A stretch of 64,000 nt of DNA from Prorocentrum cordatum (taxonomy: Eukaryota > Sar > Dinophyceae > Prorocentrales > Prorocentraceae): the NCBI GenBank assembly GCA_963575745.1, contig CAUYUJ010000163.1:1-64000 (forward strand), read 5' to 3'. Within the stretch, counting starts at the first letter, position 1. Every line of letters begins with the position of its first letter. The translations under genes and the position numbers were made by a program. Below, piece after piece: positions 8,056 through 17,910 of this stretch. The notes below the pieces were generated by a model. The model did not search any database, was not told where the DNA came from, and saw nothing but the letters and a program-made list of their open reading frames with translations.

Positions 8056-8499
8056 TTACTGCAGCGGCAGGCGGACGGACGGGGGCCCCTGCTGGCTGCC
8101 CTGCTGGCCATCGACCGCGGTGCGCTGCGGCATGACCAGTGGCTGCTGCGGCGTTCGCTCCTGCTCGTTGGGCCGCCCTTCTTTGGGCCTCCTCGCCGCG
8201 TTCCTCGGCGGGGCCGCCGGCTGCTCTTGCAAGTGGCCGCCGGTCCGCGCACGAGCGCCGCCGGCTGGTGCTGCATCCTCCCGGTCGGCACGCGGCGCCG
8301 CTTCACGGCGTGCTCCCGCGCGCGCGCGCGCGCCCTTGTCCGTCTGCGGCTTGGGGGCCTCGATTTGCCTCTCGACCGGGACGCTCGCGATCCTCTCCCC
8401 CCTGGCGATGGCGGCCCCTTCCTTGGGCTGCCTGACCTTATGGATGACCTGCAGGGGGCCCAGAAGCGGCGGCACCCCCCCCAGGGGCGACGCGCGCAC
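8056..8499 (-). CDS. Possible disordered-protein exon, hypothetical
   Basis: The minus strand is open and translates to a Gln/Pro/Arg/Glu-mixed sequence (VIHKVRQPKEGAAIARGERI near the start, PRNAARRPKEGRPNEQERTP later) ending in TAA. The mixed charge and absence of long homopolymers are more protein-like than the opposite-strand reading. No domain is recognised and no confident splice acceptor is visible upstream. It may belong with the ORF at 8747-9260 on the same strand. Confidence 0.3.
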   Translation of the reverse strand: MRASPLGGVPPLLGPLQVIHKVRQPKEGAAIARGERIASVPVERQIEAPKPQTDKGARARAGARREAAPRADREDAAPAGGARARTGGHLQEQPAAPPRNAARRPKEGRPNEQERTPQQPLVMPQRTAVDGQQGSQQGPPSVRLPLQ

Positions 8500-8746
8500 C
8501 GAGAAATCTTATAGTATATGCGTCGTGGCGGGCGCTTCCTGGCCACGCAGCTCGGGAAGCGATGCACTGCAAGATGGGTATACTATATGCTCAGGTCGGA
8601 CGCGCGCGCCCGAGGAGGACATGTAGTACTAGTATGTCCCTGTGCGTCCCATGCGAGGGCAGCCCCGCTGGCCTGTGCTTGCGCCGCGCCCCCACTCGCT
8701 TCATCTCCTGCATCGTGTCCTCCTGCCGCTCGGGGTGCGCTCGCGT

Positions 8747-9260
8747 CTAGGGAAGTGAGCTGCTGGGGCCGCTGGCTGCGGCCGTGCCGCTGGGCCCGGC
8801 TGGAGCTGCTGCCCTGTCTCCGTCTTGCGCGGCTGCTGCGCTCCTCCTCCTCCTCCTCCTCCTCCTCCTCCTTCTCCTCCTCCTGCTTAGTTCCCGCGAT
8901 CCGAGGAACTCCGCAACGAGCTGGTGCGCTTCCGCTGCTCTGCCGATGCCACCACCGTTGCCGCCTTCCGCTGCCTGGGCTCTGGCTGGCCTGCGGCTCC
9001 GCGCGCTGGTGAGCCGTGCTCTTGGGCACATCCCCTCTGCCAATCTGCGCATCCTGTTGGCTCGTTCTTGCTGCGGCAAGTGCTCCGCGGCGATGTTGCA
9101 TCGCTGCGTTGGCAGCACGCGCATAACATGCGGGATGCAGGCTGCCCTCCAGCTCCTCAGCGCGCGTTTGCCGTCGGCTGGGATCCACCACTTCGCCAGG
9201 TCCCCCATCGCATCCTGGATGTGCCTGGCTGGCGATGCCCCGGGCCGCCTGGAGCGCTGG
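8747..9260 (-). CDS. Possible minus-strand exon, hypothetical
   Basis: The minus-strand frame around DAMGDLAKWWIPADGKRALR, IPHVMRVLPTQRCNIAAEHL and EAHQLVAEFLGSREL has balanced composition before it runs into a (GGA)n tract read as poly-Arg. No family is recognised. Competing frames on both strands are also open, as expected at this GC content, so coding status is uncertain. Confidence 0.3.
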
Positions 9261-9633
9261 GTCTGGTGCTGGGTCCCGCTTCCAGTCGTGCGCGTGCTCG
9301 CTGCCTCCTCGTGCTGGGTGCGGACGATGGGTGGCCCCGCTCGCGTCCGACGGGGGCCTCGCGGCAGCTTCCTCGGCCTGGCCGCCTTGGAGCGACGGCC
9401 CCGCGATTGCGTGCGGGTGCCTGGCTAGAATTATGATGTTCCAACCTACTTTAGCCTTGACCACCGGGAAGAATTTCGAGCGCCCAAAAGAATACCGAAC
9501 TTCAAGGGTTTTCACGTGTCGGGCACTGGGAGACACTCGTCCGACACCGTTTCGACACTGCTTCGACACTCTTCTGACACTTTTCGGGGCGCTCGAAATT
9601 GTTTCTGGGATGTGGTCCTTAAGTCGGATGGGG

Positions 9634-9770
9634 ACAACGTGCGAACCCTACCCCTACCCCCCACGATTTCTGAGGGGGAGGGTGGGGTTCACTTCGTTCG
9701 GGAGCTCCCGAGCGAAGTGACCCCCCCCCCTCAGAAATCGCGGGGGGCAGGGATCGGGTTCGCGTGTGGC
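9634..9770. mobile_element. Family K hairpin element, copy 1
   Basis: The whole unit folds back: GTGCGAACCCTACCCCTA against its inverse at the right, CCCACGATTTCTGAGGGGG against CCCCCTCAGAAATCGCGGG, and the centre GGGAGCTCCC. Partial copies occur at 29400 and 33471. Confidence 0.8.
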
Positions 9771-9837
9771 CCCCTATCAGCCTGGCCGCCTTGGAGCGAC
9801 GGCCCCTCCGATGGCGTGCGGGTGCCTGGCTAGACTC

Positions 9838-10033
9838 CGGAGGGGAAAACACACACAGGCACGATGAATCGTCGATTGAGGAGGAGGAGGAGGAGGAGGA
9901 GGAGGAGGAGGAGGAGGAGGAGGAGGAGGAGGAGGAGGAGGAGGAGGAGGAGGAGGAGGAGGAGGAGGGGAGGAGGAGGAGGAGGAGGGGGAGGAGGGCT
10001 CCCTGTGTGTTTCTTTGTGTGTCACAGGGCCCC
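9838..10033 (+). mobile_element. Family D repeat, copy 1, expanded by (GAG)n
   Basis: It starts GGAGGGGAAAACACACACAG and ends TTGTGTGTCACAGGGCCCC like other D copies. The middle of the unit is replaced by about 118 bp of GAG triplets (9878-9995). Confidence 0.75.
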
Positions 10034-10382
10034 TTCTTTGGACCGCCCGCCCGCCGGGCCCCTCCCGGCGCTCCGCGGCCGGTGCCGAGGGGGCCTCTCG
10101 CTCGGGCCGCGCCTCCCCTCTCGCGGCTCTCGGCGCCCCGCACGTGGCGACCGCCGTGCGCCCGGGGCGCTCCCCCTCCTCTCGGGGGGGGGGGGGGAGA
10201 TCTTCGGGGGCGGAAAGGAGGGGGGTGATGACGAGGGGGGGGATATCATGGCGTGGGCCATGATGTTTTCCCAGATTTCATGGCGCCTCCTCTTGTTTCA
10301 TTACGTCCCTGGCCCCCCGCTGGGTCGCGCACATGCCGCCGGTCATGATTTGCACCCCCCCCCCTTGGACACCCCCCTCTTT
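10034..10382. other. GC-rich spacer
   Basis: It holds a G12 run at 10186-10197 and a C9 run; TCATGGCGTGGGCCATGA is palindromic at 10247. The same GGCGTGGGCCATGATnnTTCC-to-CCCCTCTTGG block recurs at 30175-30320, so this is part of a dispersed repeat. No gene is seen. Confidence 0.5.
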
Positions 10383-10600
10383 GCCGCCCCCGAGAGATCG
10401 ATCCTCGATTCCTCCTCGATGCCCAGGAAGATGTGGGAAGATCTGGGAAGTGGGGGGGGGACAAGAAGAACACACCGACACAATTCATCCTCGATGCCCA
10501 GGAAGATGTGGGAAGATATGGGAAGTGGGGGGGGGACAAAAACCCAGAACAAATATGGGAAACTATGGGGAATCTGGTCATTCGTGTGTGAGGAGCCGCA
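10383..10600 (+). mobile_element. Family D repeat, copy 2, partially duplicated
   Basis: TCCTCGATGCCCAGGAAGAT-GTGGGAAGAT occurs twice in tandem, separated by the ACACACCGACACAATTCATC segment typical of the left end. The right end ATTCGTGTGTGAGGAGC is diverged. Confidence 0.6.
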
Positions 10601-10755
10601 AACACTGTACCAAGCCGCGTGCAATAGCCACGGGCCCCACGCTGAATCGGCGCGCGCCGCCACGGCGCCGGGCGGCACGGCGCCGGGCGGCACTGGCGCC
10701 ATGCTTTTTGGGGGTGCCTTCCCCGATCCATGGATCTGGTGACCACGCGCCAGAT

Positions 10756-10948
10756 TTAAGCCGGGCCTATCCCCCTACAGGGGGGTTTTCGACGAAAAAT
10801 AAAAAATAACTAAAACATAATCCAAAAATAATCCAAAAATAGTCTGGGGACTATTTTTCGCGTTTTTTTAAACTTTTTTGTGCATTTTTGTGGTACTTTT
10901 TATTTTTCGTCGAAAATGCCCCTGTAGGGGGACAGGCCCGACTTAACG
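10756..10948. mobile_element. Family E element, copy 1, with 8-bp TSD CGCCAGAT
   Basis: Left end TTAAGCCGGGCCTATCCCCC and its inverse at the right extend into TTTTCGACGAAAAATAAAAA/TTTTTATTTTTCGTCGAAAA, about 45 bp of TIR. CGCCAGAT flanks both sides (10748-10755, 10949-10956). A related uninterrupted sequence is at 47371-47390. Confidence 0.9.
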
Positions 10949-11227
10949 CCAGATCCACGGATCCCTCATCCATGCCAGCGTGCGCCCGGGGGAGGGGGAG
11001 GGCGATGCAGTGCAGCTCAGCGCGGGCGGGGTGGGCGGGACTGCGGCGGCGCCTCCCCGTCTCCTGCAGCCGTTTCTGCCTCTCAGGGGCCCCGCAGGAG
11101 GGCAGCGCCAGCAGCCCACTGCGAGCTGCACACTGCTAGCGTTGAGCCCGGGTCAGCAGACCTGATGGGCATATTTCTCCACCACCATTACCGTGGGCAG
11201 GACGGAGGAGAAGGGAGGATGGGGAGG

Positions 11228-11289
11228 TTCTCCTCCTCCTCCTCCTCCTCCTCCTCCTCCTCCTCCTCCTCGTCCCCCCTCTCCTTCAT
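11228..11289. repeat. (CTC)n tract before coiled-coil ORF
   Basis: Fifteen CTC units, then CGTCCCCCCTCTCCTTC, then ATATGGTAG, placing a pyrimidine tract and an AG (11294-11295) just before the open frame. Confidence 0.8.
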
Positions 11290-11295
11290 ATGGTA

Positions 11296-12081
11296 GCGGT
11301 GGTGGGAAATCGGCCCATCAAGGCCACTCGGGGTGGAGCCAAAGGCCAAGAGGTCACCCCGGGGAAGGCGGGTCCGGGCGGGCCCGGCATGCTGGCCCTT
11401 GGCGACGGGGCGCACCTGCGGCTGCGGGCCCTCGAGGGCGGCGGGCGCGGCGGCGGGGGCCTGGCGCACGGCCCGAGCTGGAGCGAAGGCTCCGCGGGCA
11501 CGAGGAGCCCCAGCGAGTCCTCCTTCGACGCCGCCTCCGAGGACGACGACCGCCCGCGCCCCACCGGGGAGGTCCCGAGGGAGCCCCGCGGGCCGGGGTG
11601 GTGCGGCAGCCCGCCGCAGGCGCCGCAGCCGTGGGCCCTGCGGCGCAGCGACACTGCCGAGCTCACGCAGGAGGTGCCGGCCTTGCTGGACAGGATGAAC
11701 GAGGCGTCGAGCCGGGTCAACCGCCTGGAGAGGGAGGCGGGCGCCTCGGAGGCGCGCTACAAGAGGCGAGTCGTGCGCTACGAGGAGATCTACAGGGGGA
11801 TGCGCGCCGAGTTCGGCGGCGTCTTCGACAGGTGCAAGCCGCTGTGCGCGGCCCCCCTGGGGCACCAGGCTCTGAGAGCGCAGCTGGGCGACTCCACCGT
11901 CGAGGAGCTGGTCAGATGCTACCAGACCCTCGACCGCCACCACGACGCCTTGGCCCAGGAGCACAAGCTGATGGAGAGGCTGTCCCAGAAGCTCCGCGAC
12001 GCCAAGCGAGTGTATGCGTCGACGATGTGTGAGCTCGAGGGGATCAGCAACATGGTGCACGAGGTGCGACAGAAGCGCTGA
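11296..12081 (+). CDS. Coiled-coil protein, C-terminal exon, unknown function
   Basis: The frame stays open from the CTC tract to TGA at 12079-12081. A disordered Gly/Pro/Arg/Asp-rich first half includes SPSESSFDAASEDDDRPRP. From about residue 120 it becomes heptad-like: DTAELTQEVPALLDRMNEAS, VNRLEREAGASEARYKRRVV, YEEIYRGMRAEFGG, DRHHDALAQEHKLMERLSQK, LRDAKRVYASTMCELEGISN. This second half should form a long helix. The start may be the ATG at 11290 or an exon boundary at 11296. No enzyme motif or named family is recognised. The amino-acid pattern strongly supports real coding. Confidence 0.7.
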   Translation, partial: AVVGNRPIKATRGGAKGQEVTPGKAGPGGPGMLALGDGAHLRLRALEGGGRGGGGLAHGPSWSEGSAGTRSPSESSFDAASEDDDRPRPTGEVPREPRGPGWCGSPPQAPQPWALRRSDTAELTQEVPALLDRMNEASSRVNRLEREAGASEARYKRRVVRYEEIYRGMRAEFGGVFDRCKPLCAAPLGHQALRAQLGDSTVEELVRCYQTLDRHHDALAQEHKLMERLSQKLRDAKRVYASTMCELEGISNMVHEVRQKR

Positions 12082-12885
12082 ACCACCCTCGACCAGGCGC
12101 AGGACAAGACCCTCCTTGATAGAGGGCTCTTGTCTCGATGCGACCCTGCAGCTGCGGATTCCCAGTCAATGCTTTGGCATTCTGGCTCCGCTTTCAAGTA
12201 GCGCAAAAAGGCGTGCTTGCGTGCGGGCAGTGCAGATAAGCTCGCCTTCCCTCCGAAGCACCACGAAAGAGTGAGTGCAAGCGTCCTTCCCATGTCCTAC
12301 AACCCGCGTCCATCAAGAGACGCCTGCGTGCATTTTGCATTTGAGGGCACCCGACCGTCGATGGTGGAAGTGGCGATGATCAGGGAAGGGCGGGGGTGCA
12401 CAGAGATTGCGTCAGGTGAGGAAATGATGGGGTCGCCTCCCAGTCTGATGCTCAGAGCGCCAACGTGCGTCACCAGTGCGCTGTGCCCAACGCGGTACGC
12501 CCTAGGCTCCGGCAAGGACATATTTTTTGACGACAGGCCGTCTGGACACCTGTTTGTGGGAGTTCGAGTGAATGGGATGTGGGATGTCCGCCCTCTGCCG
12601 TGCTGGGAATCGATGGATTCTGGTGCGAGACTTCCCTGCGGTCAGATGCGATCCGATCTTGAGCCGAATGTCGGGGCAGTCCGACGTGTCCAGGAGTTCT
12701 GCCCATCAGCTGTGTCATCGCAGCGTATTGCCTCGGCTTCTGACCTCAGCTCGGACCAGCCGTCTCTATGGGATGCCAGCGAAGCTCAAGACTCTGCGGT
12801 CCAACATGGATGGGCTCGACGGGCGGTGTTGCGTGAGAACGGGTCCTAGAAGGGGTGGTGGCGGGGGAGGTGGCAGGGGTAGGAG
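12082..12885. other. Probable 3' untranslated / intergenic DNA
   Basis: It follows the coiled-coil stop. One plus frame is open from 12217 to 12849, but its composition is unremarkable and it ends inside a G-rich lead-in to a GGA tract. I do not call it a gene. Confidence 0.4.
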
Positions 12886-13284
12886 GAGGGGGGAGGAGAA
12901 GGAGGAGGAGGAGGAGGAGGAGGAGGAGGAGGAGCAGGAGGAGGACCCGTGTAAACCCAAGAGTCATCAACGATGTTGTAGTAAACCCTCCCTCCAAGCT
13001 CCCTCTTCTTAGGCTCCCACAGCGGTTCATTTCCATTGATGGAAATGCTTCGTTTGGAGGCACCCGCTTGAAGACCCTGAAGCATGCCAAAACATTGTTC
13101 TCGAACGCCACGGATCAACCTGCCTGTTGCGTCTTGACGATCTTGAATCGTGCCAGAACGCCATTCGTAGGACTTCAACACACTGAATCAACGTAATTGT
13201 TGCACCCGCATAATCCTGAGTCCTTCCAAAACAGAGCTTCTGGTACGTTGATGATGATGGGAATCCGTGGAATGGTTGATCAGT
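12886..13284. repeat. Composite block X, copy 1 (GGA tract plus shared segment)
   Basis: A GGA tract is followed by GTGTAAACCCAAGAGTCATC, ATTTCCATTGATGGAAATGC, AAGACCCTGAAGCATGCC, TCTTGAATCGTGCCAGAACG. The same series follows a GGA tract at 49808-50221, so the block is a dispersed or segmentally duplicated unit of about 400 bp. Confidence 0.8.
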
Positions 13285-13745
13285 TTGTAAGCGAATGTGC
13301 GCGGCGCTAAGGCGAAAACCACATTTTGAACAGGAGCCATCCTCAATCCGTGAAACTATTGCACATGTTTAAGACGAGTGAGCGCCGCGCTAAGGCGAAA
13401 TCCACATTTTGAAATCCACTCGCCCTTAATCCGTGAAACTCTTGCAATACTTTACAACGAATGTGCGCCTTGCTAAGGCGAGAACCACAGTTTTAACCAC
13501 TCGCCCTCAATCCGTGAAGCTCTTGCGAATTTCAAAAACGAGTGTGCGGCGCGCTAAGGCGAGAGCCACATTTTGAAAATGACCCGCCCTCAATCCGTGA
13601 AACAGTTGCAATGTTTGAAACGAATGTGCGCCGCGCGAAGGCGAGAGCCACATTTTGAAAACGACCCGCATCTGTGAAACTGTTGACAATTTCTAAGCAT
13701 CAGAGCCATACATGGTGAGAAGTCTCAGGCGAAGCGCCCGGCCTG
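13285..13745. repeat. Family J tandem repeat, about 85-bp unit, five copies
   Basis: Each unit reads AATGTGCGC-GGCGCTAAGGCGA, GCCACATTTTGAAAA, CCGCCCTCAATCCGTGAAAC, TTGCAA. The array ends in AGTCTCAGGCGAAGCGCCC. Shorter arrays with the same tail are at 44600 and 50222; the tail alone is at 31890. Confidence 0.85.
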
Positions 13746-13879
13746 CCCTAACAACTTGCCTCGGGGTGCGACAGGGAGAAATTATTCCCAACCCTCCTTG
13801 TGTTGGGTACTCGTTTTGAATAGAGCACTGTGGTATCCACCTCCCGCTCTCTCCTCCTTCTTCTCTCCTGTGTTCGCGG

Positions 13880-14828
13880 TGCCCTGCGGGGCTGCGATCT
13901 GCGCAACTGTCGCCACTTTCGTGGGTTCCTGGGAGGCCCAGCGGAGGTACGTCCTACGCAGACCACTTTGGGGCCTCCCTGTCCCCTGCGGGGCTGCGAT
14001 CTGCGCAACTGTCGTCACTTTCGTGGGTTCCTGGGAGGCCCAGCAGAGGTACGTCCTACGCAGACCATTTTGAGGCCTCCCTGTCCCCTGCGGGGCTGCG
14101 ATCTGCGCAACTGTCGCCACTTTCGTGGGTTCCTGGGAGGCCCAGCGGAGGTACGTCCTACGCAGACCACTTTGAGGCCTCCCTGTCCCCTGCGGGGCTG
14201 CGATCTGCGCAACTGTCGCCACTTTCGTGGGTTCCTGGGAGGCCCAGCGGAGGTACGTCCTACGCAGACCACTTTGAGGCCTCCTGTCCCCTGCGGGGCT
14301 GCGATCTGCGCAACTGTCGCCACTTTCGTGGGTTCCTGGGAGGCCCAGCGGAGGTGCGTCCTACGCAGACCACTTTGAGGCCTCCCTGTCCCCTGCGGGG
14401 CTGCGATCTGCGCAACTGTCGCCACTTTCGTGGGTTCCTGGGAGGCCCAGCGGAGGCACGTCCTACGCAGACCGCTTTGAAGCCTCCTTGCCCCCTTGCG
14501 GGGCTGCGATGGTACGTCCTACGCAGACCTTTTTGAGGCTTCCCTGTCCCCTGCGGGGCTGCGATCTGCGCAACTGTCGCCACTGTCGTGGGTTCCTGGG
14601 GTGCCCAGCGGAGGTACGTCTTATGCAGACCACTTTGAGGCCTCCCTGTCCCCTGCGGGGCTGCGATCTGCGCAACTGTCGTCACTTTCGTGGGTTCCTG
14701 GGAGGCCCAGCGGAGGTACGTCTTACGCAGACCACTTTGAGGTCTCCCTGTCCCCTGCGGGGCTGCGATCTGCGCAACTGTCGCCACTTTCGTGGGTTCC
14801 TGTGCCACTTTGGGGCCTCCCTGTCCCC
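13880..14828. repeat. 102-bp tandem repeat, about nine units
   Basis: GGGGCTGCGATCTGCGCAAC recurs every 102 bp (13889, 13991, 14093 and onward). Each unit also holds TTTCGTGGGTTCCTGGGAGG and GTACGTCCTACGCAGACC. One unit is shortened near 14500. Since 102 is a multiple of three, frames stay open on both strands as 34-residue repeats. A last partial unit lies at 16168-16205, beyond the 9-bp array. Confidence 0.9.
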
Positions 14829-16165
14829 TTGGCGCACCTGGCGCGCACCTGGCGCACCTGGCGCGCACCTGGCGCGCTGGGCGCACCTGGCGCACCTGAC
14901 GCGCTGGGCGCACCTGGCGCGCACCTGGCGCATCTGACGCACCTGGCGCACCTGTCGCACCTGTCGCACCTGTCGCACCTGGCGCACCTGGCGCACCTGG
15001 CGCACTTGGCGCGCACCTGGCGCGCACCTGGCGCGCTGGGCGCACCTGGCGCACCTGGCGCGCTGGGCGCACCTGGCGCACCTGGCGCACCTGGCGCGCT
15101 TGGTGCAAATGGCGCACCTGGCGCACCTGGCGCGCACCTGGCGCACACCTGGCGCACACCTGGCACACCTGGTGCACCTGGCGCACCTGGCGCGCTGGGC
15201 GCACCTGGCGCACCTGCCACACCCAGCGCAGACCTGGCTCACTTGGCGCGCCTGCCGCACCTGGCGCACCTGGCGCACCTGGCGCGTCTGGCGCCCATGG
15301 CGCGCCTGGCTCACTTGCCGCGCCTGGCGCAATTGGCGCACCCGTCACACCTGGTGCAACTGGCGCACCTGGCGCACCTGGCGCGCACCTGGCGCACACC
15401 TGGCGCAACTGGCGCACCTGGCGCGCGCCTGGCGCGCACCTGGCGCGCACCTGGCGCGCACCTGACGCGCTGGGCGCACCTGGCGCACCTGGCGCGCTGG
15501 GAGCACCTGAAGCGCACCTGGTGCACCTGGCGCGCTGGGCGCACCTGACGCATCTGGCACACCTGACGCACCTGGCGCGCCTGGCGCGCATGGCGCAACT
15601 GGCGCGCCCGGCGCAACTGAGGCACCTGGCGCACCTGGCGCGCTTGGCGCGCACTTGGCGCGCACCTGGCGCACCTGGCGCACACCTGGCGCACACTTGG
15701 CGCACCTGGCGCACCTGGCACACCTGGCGCACCTGGCGCACCTGGCGCGATAGGCGCGATAGGCGCACCTGGCGCACACCTGGCGCACACCTGGCGCACA
15801 CCTGGCTCACTTGGCGCGCCTGGCGCACCTGGCGCACCTGGCGGGCCTGGCGCGCCTGGCGCACCTGGCGCACCTGGCGCACCTGGCGCGTCTGGCGCCA
15901 CTGGCGCACCTGGCGCACCTGGCACACCTGGTCAGCTGGCGCACCTGGCGTACCTGGCACACCTGGCGCACACCTGGCGCGCACCTGGCGCACACTTGGC
16001 GCACCTGGCGCGCCTGGCGCATCTGGCGCACCTGGCGCGCCTGGCGCGCCTGGCGCACCTGGCGCACGTGGCGCACCTGGCGCACCTGGGGCGCTGGGAG
16101 CACCTGGCGCGCACCTGGTGCAGCTGGCGCGCTGGGCGCACCTGACGCACTGGCGCGCATGGCCT
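14829..16165. repeat. Minisatellite of GGCGCACCT, about 1.3 kb
   Basis: The 9-bp unit GGCGCACCT, with GCGCGCACCT, GCGCTGGGC and ACACCT variants, fills the interval and splits the 102-bp array. On the minus strand one frame reads Gly-Ala-Pro repeats, which is collagen-like only by composition. Confidence 0.9.
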
Positions 16166-16319
16166 TCTGGGAGGCTCAGCGGAGCTACGTCCTACGCAGA
16201 TCACCACTATACCATGGCGCCGAAATGTCCTTCGGTATTGAGTGGTCCTGAATGCAATTGCCACTTGTGTGTGTAGAAAGGGTTGGGTACGTCGCAGAAT
16301 ATTTTATATGGAAAAAGAG

Positions 16320-16589
16320 TGGAGGAGGATGAACAGAGTAAAACTAAGATGAATATTAATAATTCAAATTCGAAGACGAATCACAAGAGTCATAATACTA
16401 CTACGACGAATAGTATTACTGATATGAATAATGATAATAGTCATAATGCGAATGCTGAGAATAGTCATACGAATACTACTAATGTTAACGCTAATCGTAT
16501 GAATAATACTTGTAATCTTAATGAAAATGATAGTACGAATCATAGGAAGGATACCTCTCAGAAGAAGACAAATACGACTCAATGTAATA
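16320..16589 (+). repeat. Degenerate AAT-type triplet island
   Basis: A strongly AT-rich segment keeps a 3-base rhythm in which most triplets end in T or G (AAT, ACT, CAT, GAT, AGT, ACG). Read in frame it gives an Asn/Thr/Ser/His-rich peptide that runs directly into the AGG tract. Either a decayed microsatellite or an Asn-rich coding segment is possible. Confidence 0.55.
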
Positions 16590-16815
16590 CTAAGAGGAGG
16601 AGGAGGAGGAGGAGGAGGAGGAGGAGGAGGAGGAGGAGGAGGAGGAGGAGGAGGAGGAGGAGGAGGAGGAGGAGAGGAGGAGGAGGAGGAGGAGGAGGAG
16701 GAGGAGGAGGAGGAGGAGGAGGAGGAGGAGGAGGAGGAGGGAGGAGGAGGAGGAGGAGGAGGAGGAGGAGGAGGAGGAGGAGGAGGAGGAGGAGGAGGAG
16801 GAGGGGGGGGAAGGG
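16590..16815. repeat. (AGG)n tract, about 220 bp
   Basis: Nearly pure AGG with phase slips at 16672 and 16740, ending in a G-rich patch. Confidence 0.9.
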
Positions 16816-17640
16816 AGGAAGGAAAGAGGAGGGGGTAGGGTGGATGAGGTCAGGGGACGAGGAGGAGGTGGGGAAGAGGAGGGCTGCGCCAGGAGGCGGA
16901 GGGGTTGCCGAGGAGGGGATGCGGGGGAGGAGGGAGAGAGCACTGGATACAGAGCAGCCGGCGTTGCAGTGAAAACAAAGGGGAAATGAGGCCCACGCTC
17001 TTTCATCGAGCGTGCAGGGGATCGCGCCACTCGAGTGCTGGCTCTCTTCTTCAGCAGCAACTGGTTGGGTCTTCGCTGGAGGCAAGCAGTTATGGAGCAC
17101 TCGGGGACACGATATTCTCGACCACGTGCTCTGCTGAAGGGGCTCCGGCCCACCCGCGCCGCCCTCGAGGGGCATGCCGGCCGGCGGATTCGCGCGCCCA
17201 GAAGACGCTAGCAACTTCGATCCGCAACTTCCCCCGGGGATTGTCGAGTTCGGCCTCCGCGCCCTCTCCACAATTGAATCCTATTGACACGGGATAAGAA
17301 AAAATCAGAGGGGGTTGAGGGGTGGAGGTGCATTGTTATCCGGGGCGCTGGGTTACTGTTTGTAGCACGGTGGAAAGTCAGGGCGGCGCACTCCCCATAC
17401 ACCCCGCATCAGACGCCGCGCCGTTGGCTCCGACGCGCGCGGCCTTCCGTCTCGGGGAGGGCGCCTGGGCCACCGGGGCAGGTGCCGCCTCGGGCGCGCT
17501 GGGCTTGCCGTGGGCTCCGCCGCGGTGCCAGCCTCGCCCACTTGCGGGCGCGGGGCGCAGGGCTTGCCGTGGGTCTGCCGTGGTGGCGGTGTCGTCCACT
17601 GGAGCGCGTCGGGGACAACAACCGCGCGGCGACGCGTGCG
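16816..17640. other. Unassigned spacer
   Basis: After a purine-rich lead-out there are short open frames on both strands, none with a recognisable domain. GGGCTTGCCGTGGG occurs twice (17510 and 17560). Confidence 0.35.
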
Positions 17641-17760
17641 GTTGTGTTCGCTAATTTTCGGCACCTGAAGGCCCTCGCTGGGCCCTCGGGCCCCCAAGAA
17701 ACGGCTCGGGACGGAGAGCCGGTCCAGGGGGTCGGCGTCGACTGAGCAACTCGTGACGAC
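17640..17760 (+). mobile_element. Diverged family C remnant
   Basis: TTTTCGGCACCTGAAGGCCC, CTGGGCCCTCGGG, GACTCGGGA-like and CCGGTCCAGGGGGTCGGCG follow the family C order but with many substitutions and no clean left end. Confidence 0.5.
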
Positions 17761-17788
17761 GGAAGTCTGGGTCTCCCTCTCGCCTGGC

Positions 17789-17910
17789 ATCGCTCGGACG
17801 TGTGCATGTTTTCCTCGGCGCGAGGCTCCTGGAGGAGCATCCTGGATCATCGAGCAAACAAAAACACGCACGAAACCGAAAACTGCACAGGGAATGGCCG
17901 TCCGAGCGAC
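17789..17910. mobile_element. Family A element, copy 4
   Basis: Ends are ATCGCTCGGACGT and CGTCCGAGCGAC, flanked by TGGC and GGCA as in copy 1. Confidence 0.8.

Noticed and set aside
11188-12060. 290-codon minus-strand ORF opposite the coiled-coil gene
   Set aside because: It is the shadow of the plus-strand frame, which has heptad-like protein sequence; the minus reading ends in poly-Glu from the CTC tract.
12658-12680. Minus-strand GGCTCAAG with an ATTC upstream, a possible second relict spliced leader
   Set aside because: Only the last eight bases plus three are shared, and no ORF begins downstream on that strand. A similar short hit at 52979 was rejected for the same reason.
12217-12849. 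210-codon plus-strand ORF
   Set aside because: No domain or protein-like pattern; it lies after a convincing stop and runs into a G-rich tract. More likely 3' untranslated or intergenic.
13285-13745. Regular repeats that could suggest a CRISPR array
   Set aside because: The whole 85-bp unit is repeated with no unique spacers, and the genome is eukaryotic.
14260-15993. 577-codon minus-strand ORF with collagen-like Gly-Ala-Pro repeats
   Set aside because: It spans two unrelated tandem repeats (102-bp and 9-bp units), and the same region is open on the plus strand. Period lengths divisible by three explain the openness.
16521-16972. ORFs of poly-Gly, poly-Glu or poly-Arg
   Set aside because: Reading frames of the AGG tract. 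The same reasoning excludes ORFs at 9764-10228, 31943-32555, 44939-45248, 50438-50997, 57066-58038 and 58803-60019.
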